The notes below the pieces were generated by a model. That model had not been told where the DNA came from. It was given only the letters and a program-made list of their open reading frames with translations, and did no database searches. 62,889 nucleotides of DNA from CAYMWF01 sp964394085 [NCBI: uncultured Gemmatimonadota bacterium] (GTDB lineage: Bacteria > GCA-2686955 > CAYMWF01), in NCBI GenBank assembly GCA_964394085.1, contig CAYMWF010000006.1:39331-102219 (forward strand), written 5' to 3'. Of this stretch, positions 43,539-52,261 are shown piece after piece. Both the position numbers and the translations under genes were made by a program. Position 1 is the stretch's first letter. Each line of letters begins with the position of its first letter.

Positions 43539-45283
43539 GCGTTTCAATTATCAGCCTTCTGACCCGTTCCCGAAACTCACTTCCTCAAAGAAGTCTGACG
43601 GCGGTGTCTACGATAATCCTCACCGTATGTTTCGTGCTGCCCGCTTTCACCATGGATGAAAGTACGTATCAGAGAAAGTCGGTGTCCTACGTTGACCGGC
43701 TGGTGGTGTTGACGGGGCGGCGGGTTCCGGGGGAGCAGGCGGACATCCTTACCAGGCGGGTGCAGAACGCTGTTGTCCTCGAACGCTTCGATTACAATCC
43801 GCTTCCCGAGTCGATGATCCGGGATTTCCAGCGGGAAATCGAGGCGGCATGGCGGCTGGAAGGCCGGATCGACGAAGATATCGTCGCGGATGTTCTCGAG
43901 AACACGCTGCTGGAAACGATCCTTGGAATTCTTCGGGCTGAGCGGCTGTCCAGGGCGGAGGATCTCGTGGAGGAATGGCAGCGGGAAACTTTTGCTGTTC
44001 AAAAAGCGAAAGAGATGGGCGTTACCGAGGATGAGCTCGTTGCGGTGATGAACGCCGCATATATCTGCATCCCGTTCGTTATCGATTTCGAAATGTCGGA
44101 ATCGGAGAACAGGATCACGGTATCGCTGCGGGGAGGCATCTCCTGGTATCACGTCGACAACAGCGGGCCCGAGCCTCGTATCGTTCCAATGCTCAACAAG
44201 GTCACATCCACTTTGGGGCACGCGAAAAAAGGACGGATGTACACTACGACGGAAGGTCCGAAAAATGCACGCGGATACGCCGCCTGGTCGGCAATCAACA
44301 CTTTCGCCTCGAATCTGGAAGCGGATGTAAAACGCATCCGGGAATTCCGCCTGGTTTCACCGGCCGTGGAAGTAGAGGGAAGGCGGGTGAGATTCCGGCT
44401 CGGCAGGAGAGAGGGGCTTTCCGTGGATGATCGCCTCTACTCGGTTGAATACCTGAGTGAAGGCGGCGGAAAAACCGGAGAGCGCAGGGCCGGGTTTATC
44501 CGCACGATCCGGGTAGGCGACAACAGGACGAAGGATGCCTTGAGCACCGCCCGCATCGTGGGGGGGCGTTGCGAAACAGGCATGCTCCTGGTGGAAAATC
44601 CGAGAATGGGTCTGGATATCGGTATCGCCGGCGGATCGGTCCTCCTCTCTATAACCGAGGGAGTCGCAGAGGATCTCTTATCGGGGATGGAGTTGATTTC
44701 CCATGAAAAAATTGAAAATCCGCAGGCTGTGTTCTCTATCGATACCAGGTATAACCTGGCGCCCTGGATCGGCGTTTCCCAGATCTTCGCCGGGTTCGCC
44801 TGGGGAATCGGTCCGGTAAGCCCCGACCTGGGTATATGGGAGGGTTACGGGGGGCTTATCAACGATATTCCGCAGGCGGGGCTGCAGTTTCTGGACGGAT
44901 ACCTGATGAAGAAACTATGGCTCGGGAGGGTCGCATTGACCCTGGCCGCCGGAGTTTCGTACAGCTCGCTCGGATTCAATTACAACGACACGGGAGATGT
45001 TGAACATAGATTCGAGGTGAACAATATCGGTTTCCGCGGCGATGCGGGGCTCGAATACGCAGTGACGGCGAACCTGGTAATAGGAGCCGGAGCTGTTTAC
45101 CGGGTTTTCGAGCCGGCCTTCTGGACAATATCGGGTGATGGTTTTAGCCGGCGCACTCTGGACGAACCGGACGGCCCCGAGGTGGACTTCTCAGGAACCG
45201 GATTCAATATCTGGCTGAGCTATTCACCGCCTTCTCTGGGTATAGATCCATTCGGCCTTTTGCGGGGAAGACTCGGTATTTAA
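43535..45283 (+). CDS. uncharacterised exported protein, barrel-like C-terminus
   Basis: A 582-residue protein I do not recognise. An N-terminal signal (STIILTVCFVLPAFT) is followed by an alpha-helical region rich in charged residues (about 40-170) and a mixed middle domain (about 180-380) with GRREGLSVDDRLY and GFIRTIRVGDNRT, possibly a small beta domain. The C-terminal 190 residues, from YNLAPWIGVSQIFAGFAWG, read like outer-membrane beta strands. ATG overlaps the phosphatase stop by four bases. Second gene of a five-gene operon. A role at the outer membrane is inferred. Confidence 0.7.
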   Translation: MSVSIISLLTRSRNSLPQRSLTAVSTIILTVCFVLPAFTMDESTYQRKSVSYVDRLVVLTGRRVPGEQADILTRRVQNAVVLERFDYNPLPESMIRDFQREIEAAWRLEGRIDEDIVADVLENTLLETILGILRAERLSRAEDLVEEWQRETFAVQKAKEMGVTEDELVAVMNAAYICIPFVIDFEMSESENRITVSLRGGISWYHVDNSGPEPRIVPMLNKVTSTLGHAKKGRMYTTTEGPKNARGYAAWSAINTFASNLEADVKRIREFRLVSPAVEVEGRRVRFRLGRREGLSVDDRLYSVEYLSEGGGKTGERRAGFIRTIRVGDNRTKDALSTARIVGGRCETGMLLVENPRMGLDIGIAGGSVLLSITEGVAEDLLSGMELISHEKIENPQAVFSIDTRYNLAPWIGVSQIFAGFAWGIGPVSPDLGIWEGYGGLINDIPQAGLQFLDGYLMKKLWLGRVALTLAAGVSYSSLGFNYNDTGDVEHRFEVNNIGFRGDAGLEYAVTANLVIGAGAVYRVFEPAFWTISGDGFSRRTLDEPDGPEVDFSGTGFNIWLSYSPPSLGIDPFGLLRGRLGI

Positions 45284-45401
45284 GTGAAACCTAAATATTT
45301 TTTGCAGGGGACCAGAAGTGAAGATTCCATGGTACTTTCGGATTAGGCACATGGTTTTGTCCGTGCGTAATGCCGCTGTGCCCGCAGCAAGGAGGAATAT
45401 C

Positions 45402-46697
45402 ATGCTGTTGCGACATATGACGATAATCATAACGGTCACCGCTCTGGCTGTTTTCGGAGCGGTTCTTTCGGGATGCGGTCCTACGGTGGTCTACCCTGTT
45501 ACGACCCTGCCGGTAGCGAAACAAGCGTCGCTCGTGGAGAGCGTTTCGCCGGCGGAAGTGATGGTGCGGGCATCAGGTAAGGGAATTCATCCGGGCAAGC
45601 AGAAGCGGCTGGGACTTGCGGTTGAAGATGCCCGCCGGACTGCGGTCTGGTTCGTGCTCCACGCCCCCGTAGACCCCCTGCTTCAGACAGAGGCGGAAGA
45701 GCGAAAATTCGCAATGATCGAGGCATCCTTCTATAATACCGAAAACCTGTCGAAATATATAACGTGGGAATCTGAAATCCAGGGCGTCGTCCTCAACGTT
45801 ATGGAAGAAGGAAGATCCATCGGCAAGCAGGTGACTAAAACTTTCAAGGTAAACAAAGAGCTTATCAAGGAAGATCTTTCAGCACTGGGTATCGTTACCG
45901 CGACTTCCGAGCTGTCGGAGGAGTTGGGAACCCCTATATTGATGGTTCTGCCCGACATGCCGAAAGGCGCCAGTCCGTTCGCAGGTCTCAATCGCCCCCG
46001 GTTCAAAACAGCCGCGCTTGCAGCGGAATCGTATCTTACGGCGTTGCGTTACGATGTAATCGTACCCGAGGCGGCGGCCGCTCTCGATGACCAGGTTATC
46101 GGGCAGCAGATGATCGCCGGCCTGGACGATGATCCCTCGTACTGCCTGGCGCTGGCGATGGGTTCGGATATCTACATGACATGTTTCGCGGATGTGGAAA
46201 AGGGTCAGTACGGAACCAGGAAGGCTTCGGTGGGGATGCGGGCATACGAGACTACGACGGCCAGGCTCCTGGGCAGTGAAACGGGGTTCAGCCGCGCCAG
46301 GCCGGCCGCGGAAGCGGTTGTTATTGAAGAAGCGGCCAGGGATGCCGTGGATAAAGTGCTGTCGCGTATCACGGCGTACTGGAAAGAGGATATCGAGCGG
46401 GGTGTTCAATACAAAGTCGTTGCGTCGATCGCCGGTACTTTAGAATCTGAACGTGTCGAAGCGATCCAGTTCGCTTTCTCGGATATTCTCGGCAATGCCT
46501 GCGAAAAGAAGAAGGAGCTTATCCTGTCCCCTTCGACGATGGACTTTCTCGTGTGGGTGGATCCCGGGGAGTTCGAATCGGCGAGTGACCTGTACAGACA
46601 CATCAAACAGAAACTGACGGCCGCGGCGCCCGGTATAAGCGTGTCGAAGCTCAGCCTGAACAGAAAGCTGCTCGTGCTCGAAATCAGCGAACGATAA
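45402..46697 (+). CDS. uncharacterised lipoprotein
   Basis: A 431-residue lipoprotein with signal peptide and lipobox LSGC. After the anchor comes VMVRASGKGIHPGKQKR...VEDARRTAVWFVL, a pattern like the LPP20/FlgT-N type or DUF6175-type domain that opens many envelope-associated proteins. A C-terminal domain (about 330-431) has a regular alpha-beta rhythm. The frame is open from 45318, but ATG 45402 has AAGGAGG at ideal spacing and begins the signal peptide. Third gene of the operon. No enzymatic motif is visible; it may be a periplasmic assembly factor. Confidence 0.72.
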   Translation: MLLRHMTIIITVTALAVFGAVLSGCGPTVVYPVTTLPVAKQASLVESVSPAEVMVRASGKGIHPGKQKRLGLAVEDARRTAVWFVLHAPVDPLLQTEAEERKFAMIEASFYNTENLSKYITWESEIQGVVLNVMEEGRSIGKQVTKTFKVNKELIKEDLSALGIVTATSELSEELGTPILMVLPDMPKGASPFAGLNRPRFKTAALAAESYLTALRYDVIVPEAAAALDDQVIGQQMIAGLDDDPSYCLALAMGSDIYMTCFADVEKGQYGTRKASVGMRAYETTTARLLGSETGFSRARPAAEAVVIEEAARDAVDKVLSRITAYWKEDIERGVQYKVVASIAGTLESERVEAIQFAFSDILGNACEKKKELILSPSTMDFLVWVDPGEFESASDLYRHIKQKLTAAAPGISVSKLSLNRKLLVLEISER

Positions 46698-46706
46698 GGA
46701 CATGAC

Positions 46707-48086
46707 ATGATGAAGAGAGGTCGGATTATACTTTCAATGGTTACGGTGTTCTGCCTGTTGAGCGGTGTTACTGCGACGGCTGAGACCGGAAAAGGGTCGG
46801 AATTGCCCTCCTGGGTTACTACAAGGGAACACTCCTCGTATCCACCCTCGCTTTACCTGATCGGCATCGGGTCGAATATCGAACCTGAAAAAGCATGCGA
46901 AGATGCAAGAGCTGAAGTAGCGGCGCAGATCAGCGTAAATATCAGGAGCACCATAAAAACGAAAGATCTTTCGGTTTCTCTTGGAGACAACAGTTTTACC
47001 CGCAGCGAGCTGGAGAGAAAAACGAAGGCCAGGGCGAATATCTGCATCGAGGGCCTTGAAACGGTGAAGACATGCGAGGCGGAAGGCATCTTTTACTGCA
47101 TGACTGTACTCAACAAGAAATCTTTCGCCCGGACCCTTGCAAAGGAGCTGGAAGCAGCCGGCCGCGAAGTGAATAAGCTGGTTAAAAAAGCAGGTGAGGT
47201 ACTGATAGAGGGCAAAGCTGCACGGGCGATTACCCTCTTCATGGAAGCTGACCAGATCGCCAGGAAGGCCGCGCCGACGAAATTCCTGTGCGATCTTTTT
47301 TCATCGAATCCCGGTTCCTGCCGGACTATCGACGGCTACCAGGATGAGATCAGGATTATCCTTTCAAGAATCAGGATCAGGAAAATCCCGGGAGTCTACA
47401 GTTCGTCGATCGGAAGCCGTCTGCAGGAACCGTTGAAGGCTTTTGTTTATTACGAAACCGCCAGTCAGAAAGAGCTTCCTCTGACCGATGTCCTGGTTAA
47501 ATTCAGTTACGGACCCGGAGACTTGGCCGGCTCGGTCATCACCAACGCTGATGGAACCGTCTCTTTCACCCCGGTGGCCAGAAGGGGGGAGATAGGCGGA
47601 ACTGATTCGGTTGTAATCATGGCGCATGTTGCTCTTCCGGCGGCGCCTGTCGCCCTCAAGAATGAGTTGGATGCATCCACCGAATTCATCGTTCTTTTGA
47701 GAGGTGCGCCGAAAAGCATAAGCGTCAACGCGCGGAACGACTCGGGGTTGAATTGCCCGAAACTCGGGGGACTGGTCAGAAAAACCCTTCGTGAACTGGG
47801 TTACAACATATCGGATTCGGGCAGCCCCTGGGTTCTCGATGCCGAGTGCCGTACCGATAACACCAGGAAGATCGATAATTTCACGGGTTCTAGTTTTGTA
47901 ATGAGGGTATATACCGAGTTCACTCTGCGCAACAAAACAACCAGCGAGTCTTACGGCAATTTCAGGATTCATTCAGTGGGAATCGGCGATTCTGAAGAAG
48001 AGGCGAAAAGGAGTGCAATTGAAAAACTCGAAATACCCTGCCAGGATCTGGCCGATCTCCTTGTCGAAGCTGCGAACAGCGAATAA
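46707..48086 (+). CDS. LPP20-like exported protein
   Basis: A 459-residue exported protein with signal peptide (VTVFCLLSGVTATA) but no lipobox. Residues 30-150 are LPP20-like: LPSWVTT, SLYLIGIGS, and an Ala-rich helix in which EDARAEVAAQISV is followed by a basic strand. A helical TPR-like segment follows (GEVLIEGKAARAITLFMEAD), then an Ig-like beta domain (about 235-340) and a terminal alpha-beta domain that again resembles the first (EEAKRSAIEKLE). AAGGA precedes ATG 46707, ten bases after the lipoprotein gene. Fourth gene of the operon. LPP20-like proteins are outer-membrane or flagellar accessory proteins in other bacteria; no flagellar genes are here. Confidence 0.72.
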   Translation: MMKRGRIILSMVTVFCLLSGVTATAETGKGSELPSWVTTREHSSYPPSLYLIGIGSNIEPEKACEDARAEVAAQISVNIRSTIKTKDLSVSLGDNSFTRSELERKTKARANICIEGLETVKTCEAEGIFYCMTVLNKKSFARTLAKELEAAGREVNKLVKKAGEVLIEGKAARAITLFMEADQIARKAAPTKFLCDLFSSNPGSCRTIDGYQDEIRIILSRIRIRKIPGVYSSSIGSRLQEPLKAFVYYETASQKELPLTDVLVKFSYGPGDLAGSVITNADGTVSFTPVARRGEIGGTDSVVIMAHVALPAAPVALKNELDASTEFIVLLRGAPKSISVNARNDSGLNCPKLGGLVRKTLRELGYNISDSGSPWVLDAECRTDNTRKIDNFTGSSFVMRVYTEFTLRNKTTSESYGNFRIHSVGIGDSEEEAKRSAIEKLEIPCQDLADLLVEAANSE

Positions 48087-48087
48087 T

Positions 48088-48960
48088 ATGAGAAAACACG
48101 TCCACAGATCAGTTATCCAATCTGCCTTAATTGTGGTTCTTTCAATAACGGCGGTTTCTTGGAATGACGCTATCGCTGAAGATGACCTGCCGAAATCGGG
48201 CCCGGTGCCGGTTCCCGGCGGATATTACACGGGGCTGGAACCGGTGCGGGGAAGCGAAAAACGAAACAACCCGGATGGAAATCTCGGCTTTCCAGCCGGG
48301 CATCTCAATTTTTGTCACGCCCTCTGGCTTCTCGAAGATACAGACATTTTACGTTCCAGCGTCGGCTTCGCGGCCGGAATCCGGATACCGGTCGCCTGGT
48401 GGTGTTCACTGGGAATGGAAACCTTTGTAGCCGGTTTCAGCGATGCGACAATCGGAGTTCCTGAATACAGGTTGGCTGTATCTCTCCATTCCGGTGACAT
48501 CAACCGAAGGGGATTTCTGTCGAATCCGGACGGACTCATCTGGAAGCCCGGCCTTTCCCTGGCGGTCGGTGAACGGCGATTCCGGGATGAGCGCGGGTTG
48601 ATATATGATGCACGCCTTACACTTCCTGTACTTCGCGATCTTTCCCTCGGCCTGACATTCGGAGGAAGAACACTGCCGGAAGCAGCGTATTCAGCAGGAG
48701 TTTCCCTGACGATATTTTCAAGGTTTTCATCGAAGGATAAAAAGGGCGGAGGCGAGTCGAATCCCGATGGACGCCTGGGCGGTTTCAGATTCCGCCTTGA
48801 TGGTTTCCATCTTCTCGACCCGGATTTCGAGTCCCTGGGCGAGGGTATGAGGATGCAGCTGGTGGTGCCTCTATCCGGGCATATGTCCTTTGAACTTTTC
48901 TATACCGCTGATAAATACGATTTCAGCCTTACCGGCGGCGGCATCAAATTCTTTTTTTAA
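48088..48960 (+). CDS. uncharacterised exported, outer-membrane-like protein
   Basis: A 290-residue protein beginning one base after the previous stop codon. An N-terminal signal peptide (IVVLSITAVSWNDAIA) is followed by alternating hydrophobic strands and a terminal segment (DKYDFSLTGGGIKFFF) that ends in phenylalanine, as BAM-dependent barrels do. It is not recognised as a known family. The frame is open from 48013 within the previous gene, but that part is a shadow. Last gene of the five-gene operon. Confidence 0.68.
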   Translation: MRKHVHRSVIQSALIVVLSITAVSWNDAIAEDDLPKSGPVPVPGGYYTGLEPVRGSEKRNNPDGNLGFPAGHLNFCHALWLLEDTDILRSSVGFAAGIRIPVAWWCSLGMETFVAGFSDATIGVPEYRLAVSLHSGDINRRGFLSNPDGLIWKPGLSLAVGERRFRDERGLIYDARLTLPVLRDLSLGLTFGGRTLPEAAYSAGVSLTIFSRFSSKDKKGGGESNPDGRLGGFRFRLDGFHLLDPDFESLGEGMRMQLVVPLSGHMSFELFYTADKYDFSLTGGGIKFFF

Positions 48961-49024
48961 TGAGTCGTTTGTATTCCGGGAAGTGCGGTAAACCCTCTTT
49001 GACCGACTGAAAAAACCTTTCAGG

Positions 49025-49698
49025 ATGAGAAAAACAGCCGGATTTTTTCTGGGGCTTTCAATATTCGTTCTTTTCGTTTTTTTTGTGGATCTCGATCCGT
49101 CCAATCCTTCAGTCAGCAGGATGGCGGGAATCGCCGGCCTCATGGCGATCTGGTGGATGACGGAGGCTCTGCCCATTCCCGCGACTTCTCTCCTCCCGCT
49201 GGTGCTCGTTCCTGCTCTCGGCATCATGCTGCTGTTCGGAGGCGGCTTCGCCCTGGCTGCGAGTTTTGTGGAATCCGGTCTCGCTTCCTGGATCGGAGGA
49301 ATTTTCGAAACTGTGGATGCAACCTCTCCGCCGTTCCTCATACTCGGTACATCCTTCGGCATGACTTTCCTTACCGAACTCACATCCAACACGGCAATCA
49401 CCGAACTGGTGCTGCCGATTATTGCTTCGGCGTCCGTGGGGCTCGGTTTCAACCCGCTCTTACTGATGATTCCGGCGACAATCTCAGCCTCCTGCGCTTT
49501 CATGCTTCCCGTGGCGACACCGCCCAACGCGATTATTTTCGGTTCAAAGATGGTCCCGATGGGAAAATGGTACAGGTCGGGGTCATCCTCAACCTGCTGG
49601 GTTGCCTGTTGGTCCTCCTGCTGGTTTACCTGCTGGTTATACCGGTTTTCGACATTATACCGGGGGTCATGCCTGCGTGGGCTCAGGCTTCAGGTTGA
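49025..49698 (+). pseudogene. decayed SLC13/DASS-family sodium-carboxylate transporter
   Basis: The first 68 residues match the N-terminus of a DASS symporter (IAGLMAIWWMTEALPIPATS). The protein then jumps at LGIM to LLFGGGFALAASF, which belongs in the C-terminal half, so about 200 residues are deleted in frame. It continues correctly with TFLTELTSNTAITELVLPI and AFMLPVATPPNAI. A frameshift near 49565 then interrupts it: the family-like ending (VILNLLGCLLVLLLVYLLV) is in the next frame, stopping at 49698. With two independent lesions, a functional carrier is unlikely. It lies isolated between two operons. Confidence 0.8.
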
Positions 49699-49770
49699 AT
49701 GACGGGTGCCGGGATCATGTTCCGCTGAGCATTGAGGATTCACGACTTCCCCGGTCCGTTCAGGATGAAA

Positions 49771-50442
49771 TCAGATTCGTGTGCTGATCTCCACGGTAAT
49801 TTCGTCCCCTTCCTCGATGCCGTACATATCCCGGAGATCCTTCTCCATAATTTCCATCAGCGCGTTTCGGATAATGGGACTGAGGGTCGTTTCCCTGTTG
49901 TTTATGAACAGTTTTACAGAAGGTTTTGCAGAGGACATTTTCTTTTTCAAAAGGAAACGCTTCTCGAGCAGTGAAACAATTTCCACCGTTTCATCCAGTC
50001 CGAATATCGGCGCGTCAACAGCAATGTCCGCATCCGTTACAAGAGCGATGAGTTGATCGCCGGCCTCACAAAGCATCGAGTCGTGAATGCCTTTGCGGAA
50101 TACTTCTATCTTGGGGAAAGTGTCTTTTTTGTATCCTTCAGTGAGAATAAGATCGAGACCGTGATGATAATTCATCCTGATTTCAGAAAGGTCGAGATCG
50201 GGCTCAGAATTTCTGATAAGGGCCAGTGTCGTGGGAGATGAAACGATAACCTGGTGCGCCCCCGCCTGCTTATGTCTCCAACTGTCCTTTCCCTTGATAT
50301 CGAATTCGACATTTTCGTGTCGATGATGTTTGATTGTTCCCACTATGTAACCTCTTCCCGTCAGTTCAGGCAGAAGTTTTTCAATAAGAGTGGTTTTCCC
50401 CGAGTTCGATTTTCCGACGATAGAAATAACAGGTGGCAGCAT
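49771..50442 (-). CDS. MobB-type molybdopterin-guanine dinucleotide adapter
   Basis: GTP-binding P-loop protein that assists molybdenum-cofactor maturation, 223 residues. P-loop G10-K-S-N-S-G-K-T17, followed by GTIKHHRH and DSWRHKQAGA, is the MobB pattern; LILTEGYKK is its Walker B-like block. The C-terminal 50 residues (SVKLFINNRETTLSP onward) form an extra small domain seen in some MobB proteins. ATG 50442 has AAAGG. No other Mo-cofactor or molybdoenzyme gene is in the window, so its client is elsewhere. Confidence 0.87.
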   Translation of the reverse strand: MLPPVISIVGKSNSGKTTLIEKLLPELTGRGYIVGTIKHHRHENVEFDIKGKDSWRHKQAGAHQVIVSSPTTLALIRNSEPDLDLSEIRMNYHHGLDLILTEGYKKDTFPKIEVFRKGIHDSMLCEAGDQLIALVTDADIAVDAPIFGLDETVEIVSLLEKRFLLKKKMSSAKPSVKLFINNRETTLSPIIRNALMEIMEKDLRDMYGIEEGDEITVEISTRI

Positions 50443-50777
50443 TTTTAACCTTTCACTGGACGTCTCAAGGATCCGGGACGATTCGGATGCCCGCTTCAGG
50501 CCCCGAACTGCGCCTTGGAGTTCCGTCGTTTTTTCTATTTTAAGAGATTGCGCCAATCGTTGAAAGCGCAACCTTGATTTCGAGAGCAACGTAATCCGGT
50601 CATGTATCCGGCTGGTGCCGGGTGTCCGAGAATGCAGGCGCTTCCGTCGATGTGAAATGTCCTATTGTTTCCCGATCCCGGGCGACGATCCGCTAAAATC
50701 CAGAAAATACTGTAAGTTAGACACTAAACGAGCCGATAACGATATTGAAGATACGCCCATTCGATTTGGAGTGTCCT
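50443..50777. other. divergent intergenic region, no gene recognised
   Basis: About 335 bases between mobB and the hybrid kinase. No structured repeat or convincing promoter pair was found, although both flanking genes must start transcription here. Confidence 0.35.
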
Positions 50778-52049
50778 ATGAGTGCCGAGAACAGTTGTGA
50801 ACTGATTCGACAGGTCATGGACCCGGGAACTTCATCTGAGCATCCGGAGCAGGATGAAGAGAACCCGGCGGAATTCTCTCACGGTGCGCGCCCGCGTCGG
50901 TCGCGTGAAGTCTCATCCGAAGCGTGGCTCGCAAGAGGTCTCGCACGTAATCTGAGTGACTTTCTATCCCTTGTGATGGTGAATACCGATCTTTTCCAGC
51001 ATGAGATTATGTCTCATCTCCCCGAGAACGATCTGATGCTGGAAGGTCTGAAGGATGTTAAGGCGGCGGGCAACAGGATTTCAGTCTTTATCAGGCAGCT
51101 TTTTGCCTTCAGCCGCGCGGAAGCCGCTCGCCCTGAAGTAATAGATCTCAACGGTGCCGTCGAGGGAGTGCTCGCGAACATCGAGCGGCTGGCGCACGAT
51201 ACAATCGAACTGGAAACAGGGTTTGCCGATACGGAAATCCCGGTTTGCGCGGATCCCGGGCAGCTCAGGCAGGCTATAATCGGTATTGCGTCCAATGCGA
51301 TCAAGGCCATGCCGGAAGGGGGCGGACTCTTTATTGGAACAACACCGCCGAAGCCCGTGTCCGCTGCCGGAAGCGGGACATCAGCGGCTGACGGAGATGA
51401 ACGCGCCACGCTGACAATCCGGGACTCGGGTTGCGGGATGGGTCCGGACGTCCTTGAGCGGATTTTCGAACCGTGCTTTTCAACATGGGCTTCGAATGGG
51501 GGAACCGGACTGGGCCTCGCGATCGTTCAGAAAATCATTATGGAAATCGCCGGTGATATCGAGGTCGACAGCACGATGGGCAAGGGAACGGAATTCAGGA
51601 TATTCCTCCCTGTTCGAAAAGCGGATAGTATCTCCGAAATCGAAACAAATAGTGAAAAAGCAACTCGTCCGCCGAAAAAAGGCGGTGTTATTCTCCTGTG
51701 CGATGATGATGATGGGATCAGGTTATTTTTTTCCCGCGAATTGATTGACGCGGGCTATACCGTGCTCCAGGCGGAAAACGGCAGACACGCCCTTTCTCTC
51801 GCCTCTGAAAATGATTGGAAAATCGATCTTTTAGTCACCGATATCGTTATGCCTGAAATCGACGGGCCGTCGCTGGACTGTGAACTGTCCGGAAAGATCG
51901 ATAACCTGAAGACACTGTATGTTTCGGGATATTCGGAGAAAGTTCTGGCACATTACAGCGTTGATACCGGCAACTGCCGGTTGTTGCAGAAACCCTTCGA
52001 ACTCGAAACTTTGCTGAGCACCGTATCCACCCTCCTGAACGAACAATAA
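50778..52049 (+). CDS. hybrid kinase-receiver protein lacking the phospho-His
   Basis: A 423-residue protein. After a disordered N-terminus (1-45), the region where HisKA normally reads AHDFNNLL is instead A-R57-N-L-S-D-F-L, so the phospho-accepting histidine is arginine. The ATPase domain looks intact: ASNAIKAMPEGG (N box), DSGCGMG, and GTGLGLAIV. The C-terminal receiver (about 315-423) has the acidic pocket DDDDG and D355 in VTDIVMPEIDG. It therefore cannot autophosphorylate canonically; a pseudo-kinase or receiver-only role, or phosphatase activity, is possible. ATG 50778 has GGAG; the longer frame from 50745 adds 11 residues without a better site. Confidence 0.85.
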   Translation: MSAENSCELIRQVMDPGTSSEHPEQDEENPAEFSHGARPRRSREVSSEAWLARGLARNLSDFLSLVMVNTDLFQHEIMSHLPENDLMLEGLKDVKAAGNRISVFIRQLFAFSRAEAARPEVIDLNGAVEGVLANIERLAHDTIELETGFADTEIPVCADPGQLRQAIIGIASNAIKAMPEGGGLFIGTTPPKPVSAAGSGTSAADGDERATLTIRDSGCGMGPDVLERIFEPCFSTWASNGGTGLGLAIVQKIIMEIAGDIEVDSTMGKGTEFRIFLPVRKADSISEIETNSEKATRPPKKGGVILLCDDDDGIRLFFSRELIDAGYTVLQAENGRHALSLASENDWKIDLLVTDIVMPEIDGPSLDCELSGKIDNLKTLYVSGYSEKVLAHYSVDTGNCRLLQKPFELETLLSTVSTLLNEQ

Positions 52050-52060
52050 ATCAGTATGCC

Positions 52061-52135
52061 CTGAGTCGAATGACTGTCTGCCCCCCTGAGTCGAATGACT
52101 GTCTGCTCCCCTGAGTCGAATGACTGTCTGCTCCC
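52061..52135. repeat. three tandem 25-bp repeats
   Basis: Units start at 52061, 52086 and 52111 and read CTGAGTCGAATGACTGTCTG plus a variable C/T-rich pentamer. Two further units (to about 52185) are more diverged, for example ATCGTTTGACTACATGCT. The array lies directly behind the hybrid kinase and before the M16-like gene. It is not a CRISPR (no unique spacers). Function is unknown. Confidence 0.75.
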
Positions 52136-52261
52136 CGGGTTCATTCGACTGCATATTTACCTGGATCGTTTGACTACATGCTTTCCGAATGCTGCACCCG
52201 GTGCTAGAATCATCTTTATTCTTTTCGCGCTGAAGCGCAGAAGCTGGCATGGGAGGTAAAG

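Noticed and set aside
46707-48086. A flagellar assembly role for the LPP20-like protein
   Set aside because: No flagellar gene is found in the window, and the LPP20-like domain alone does not imply flagella.
52061-52135. CRISPR array
   Set aside because: The 25-bp units follow each other directly with no unique spacers, and no cas gene is present.
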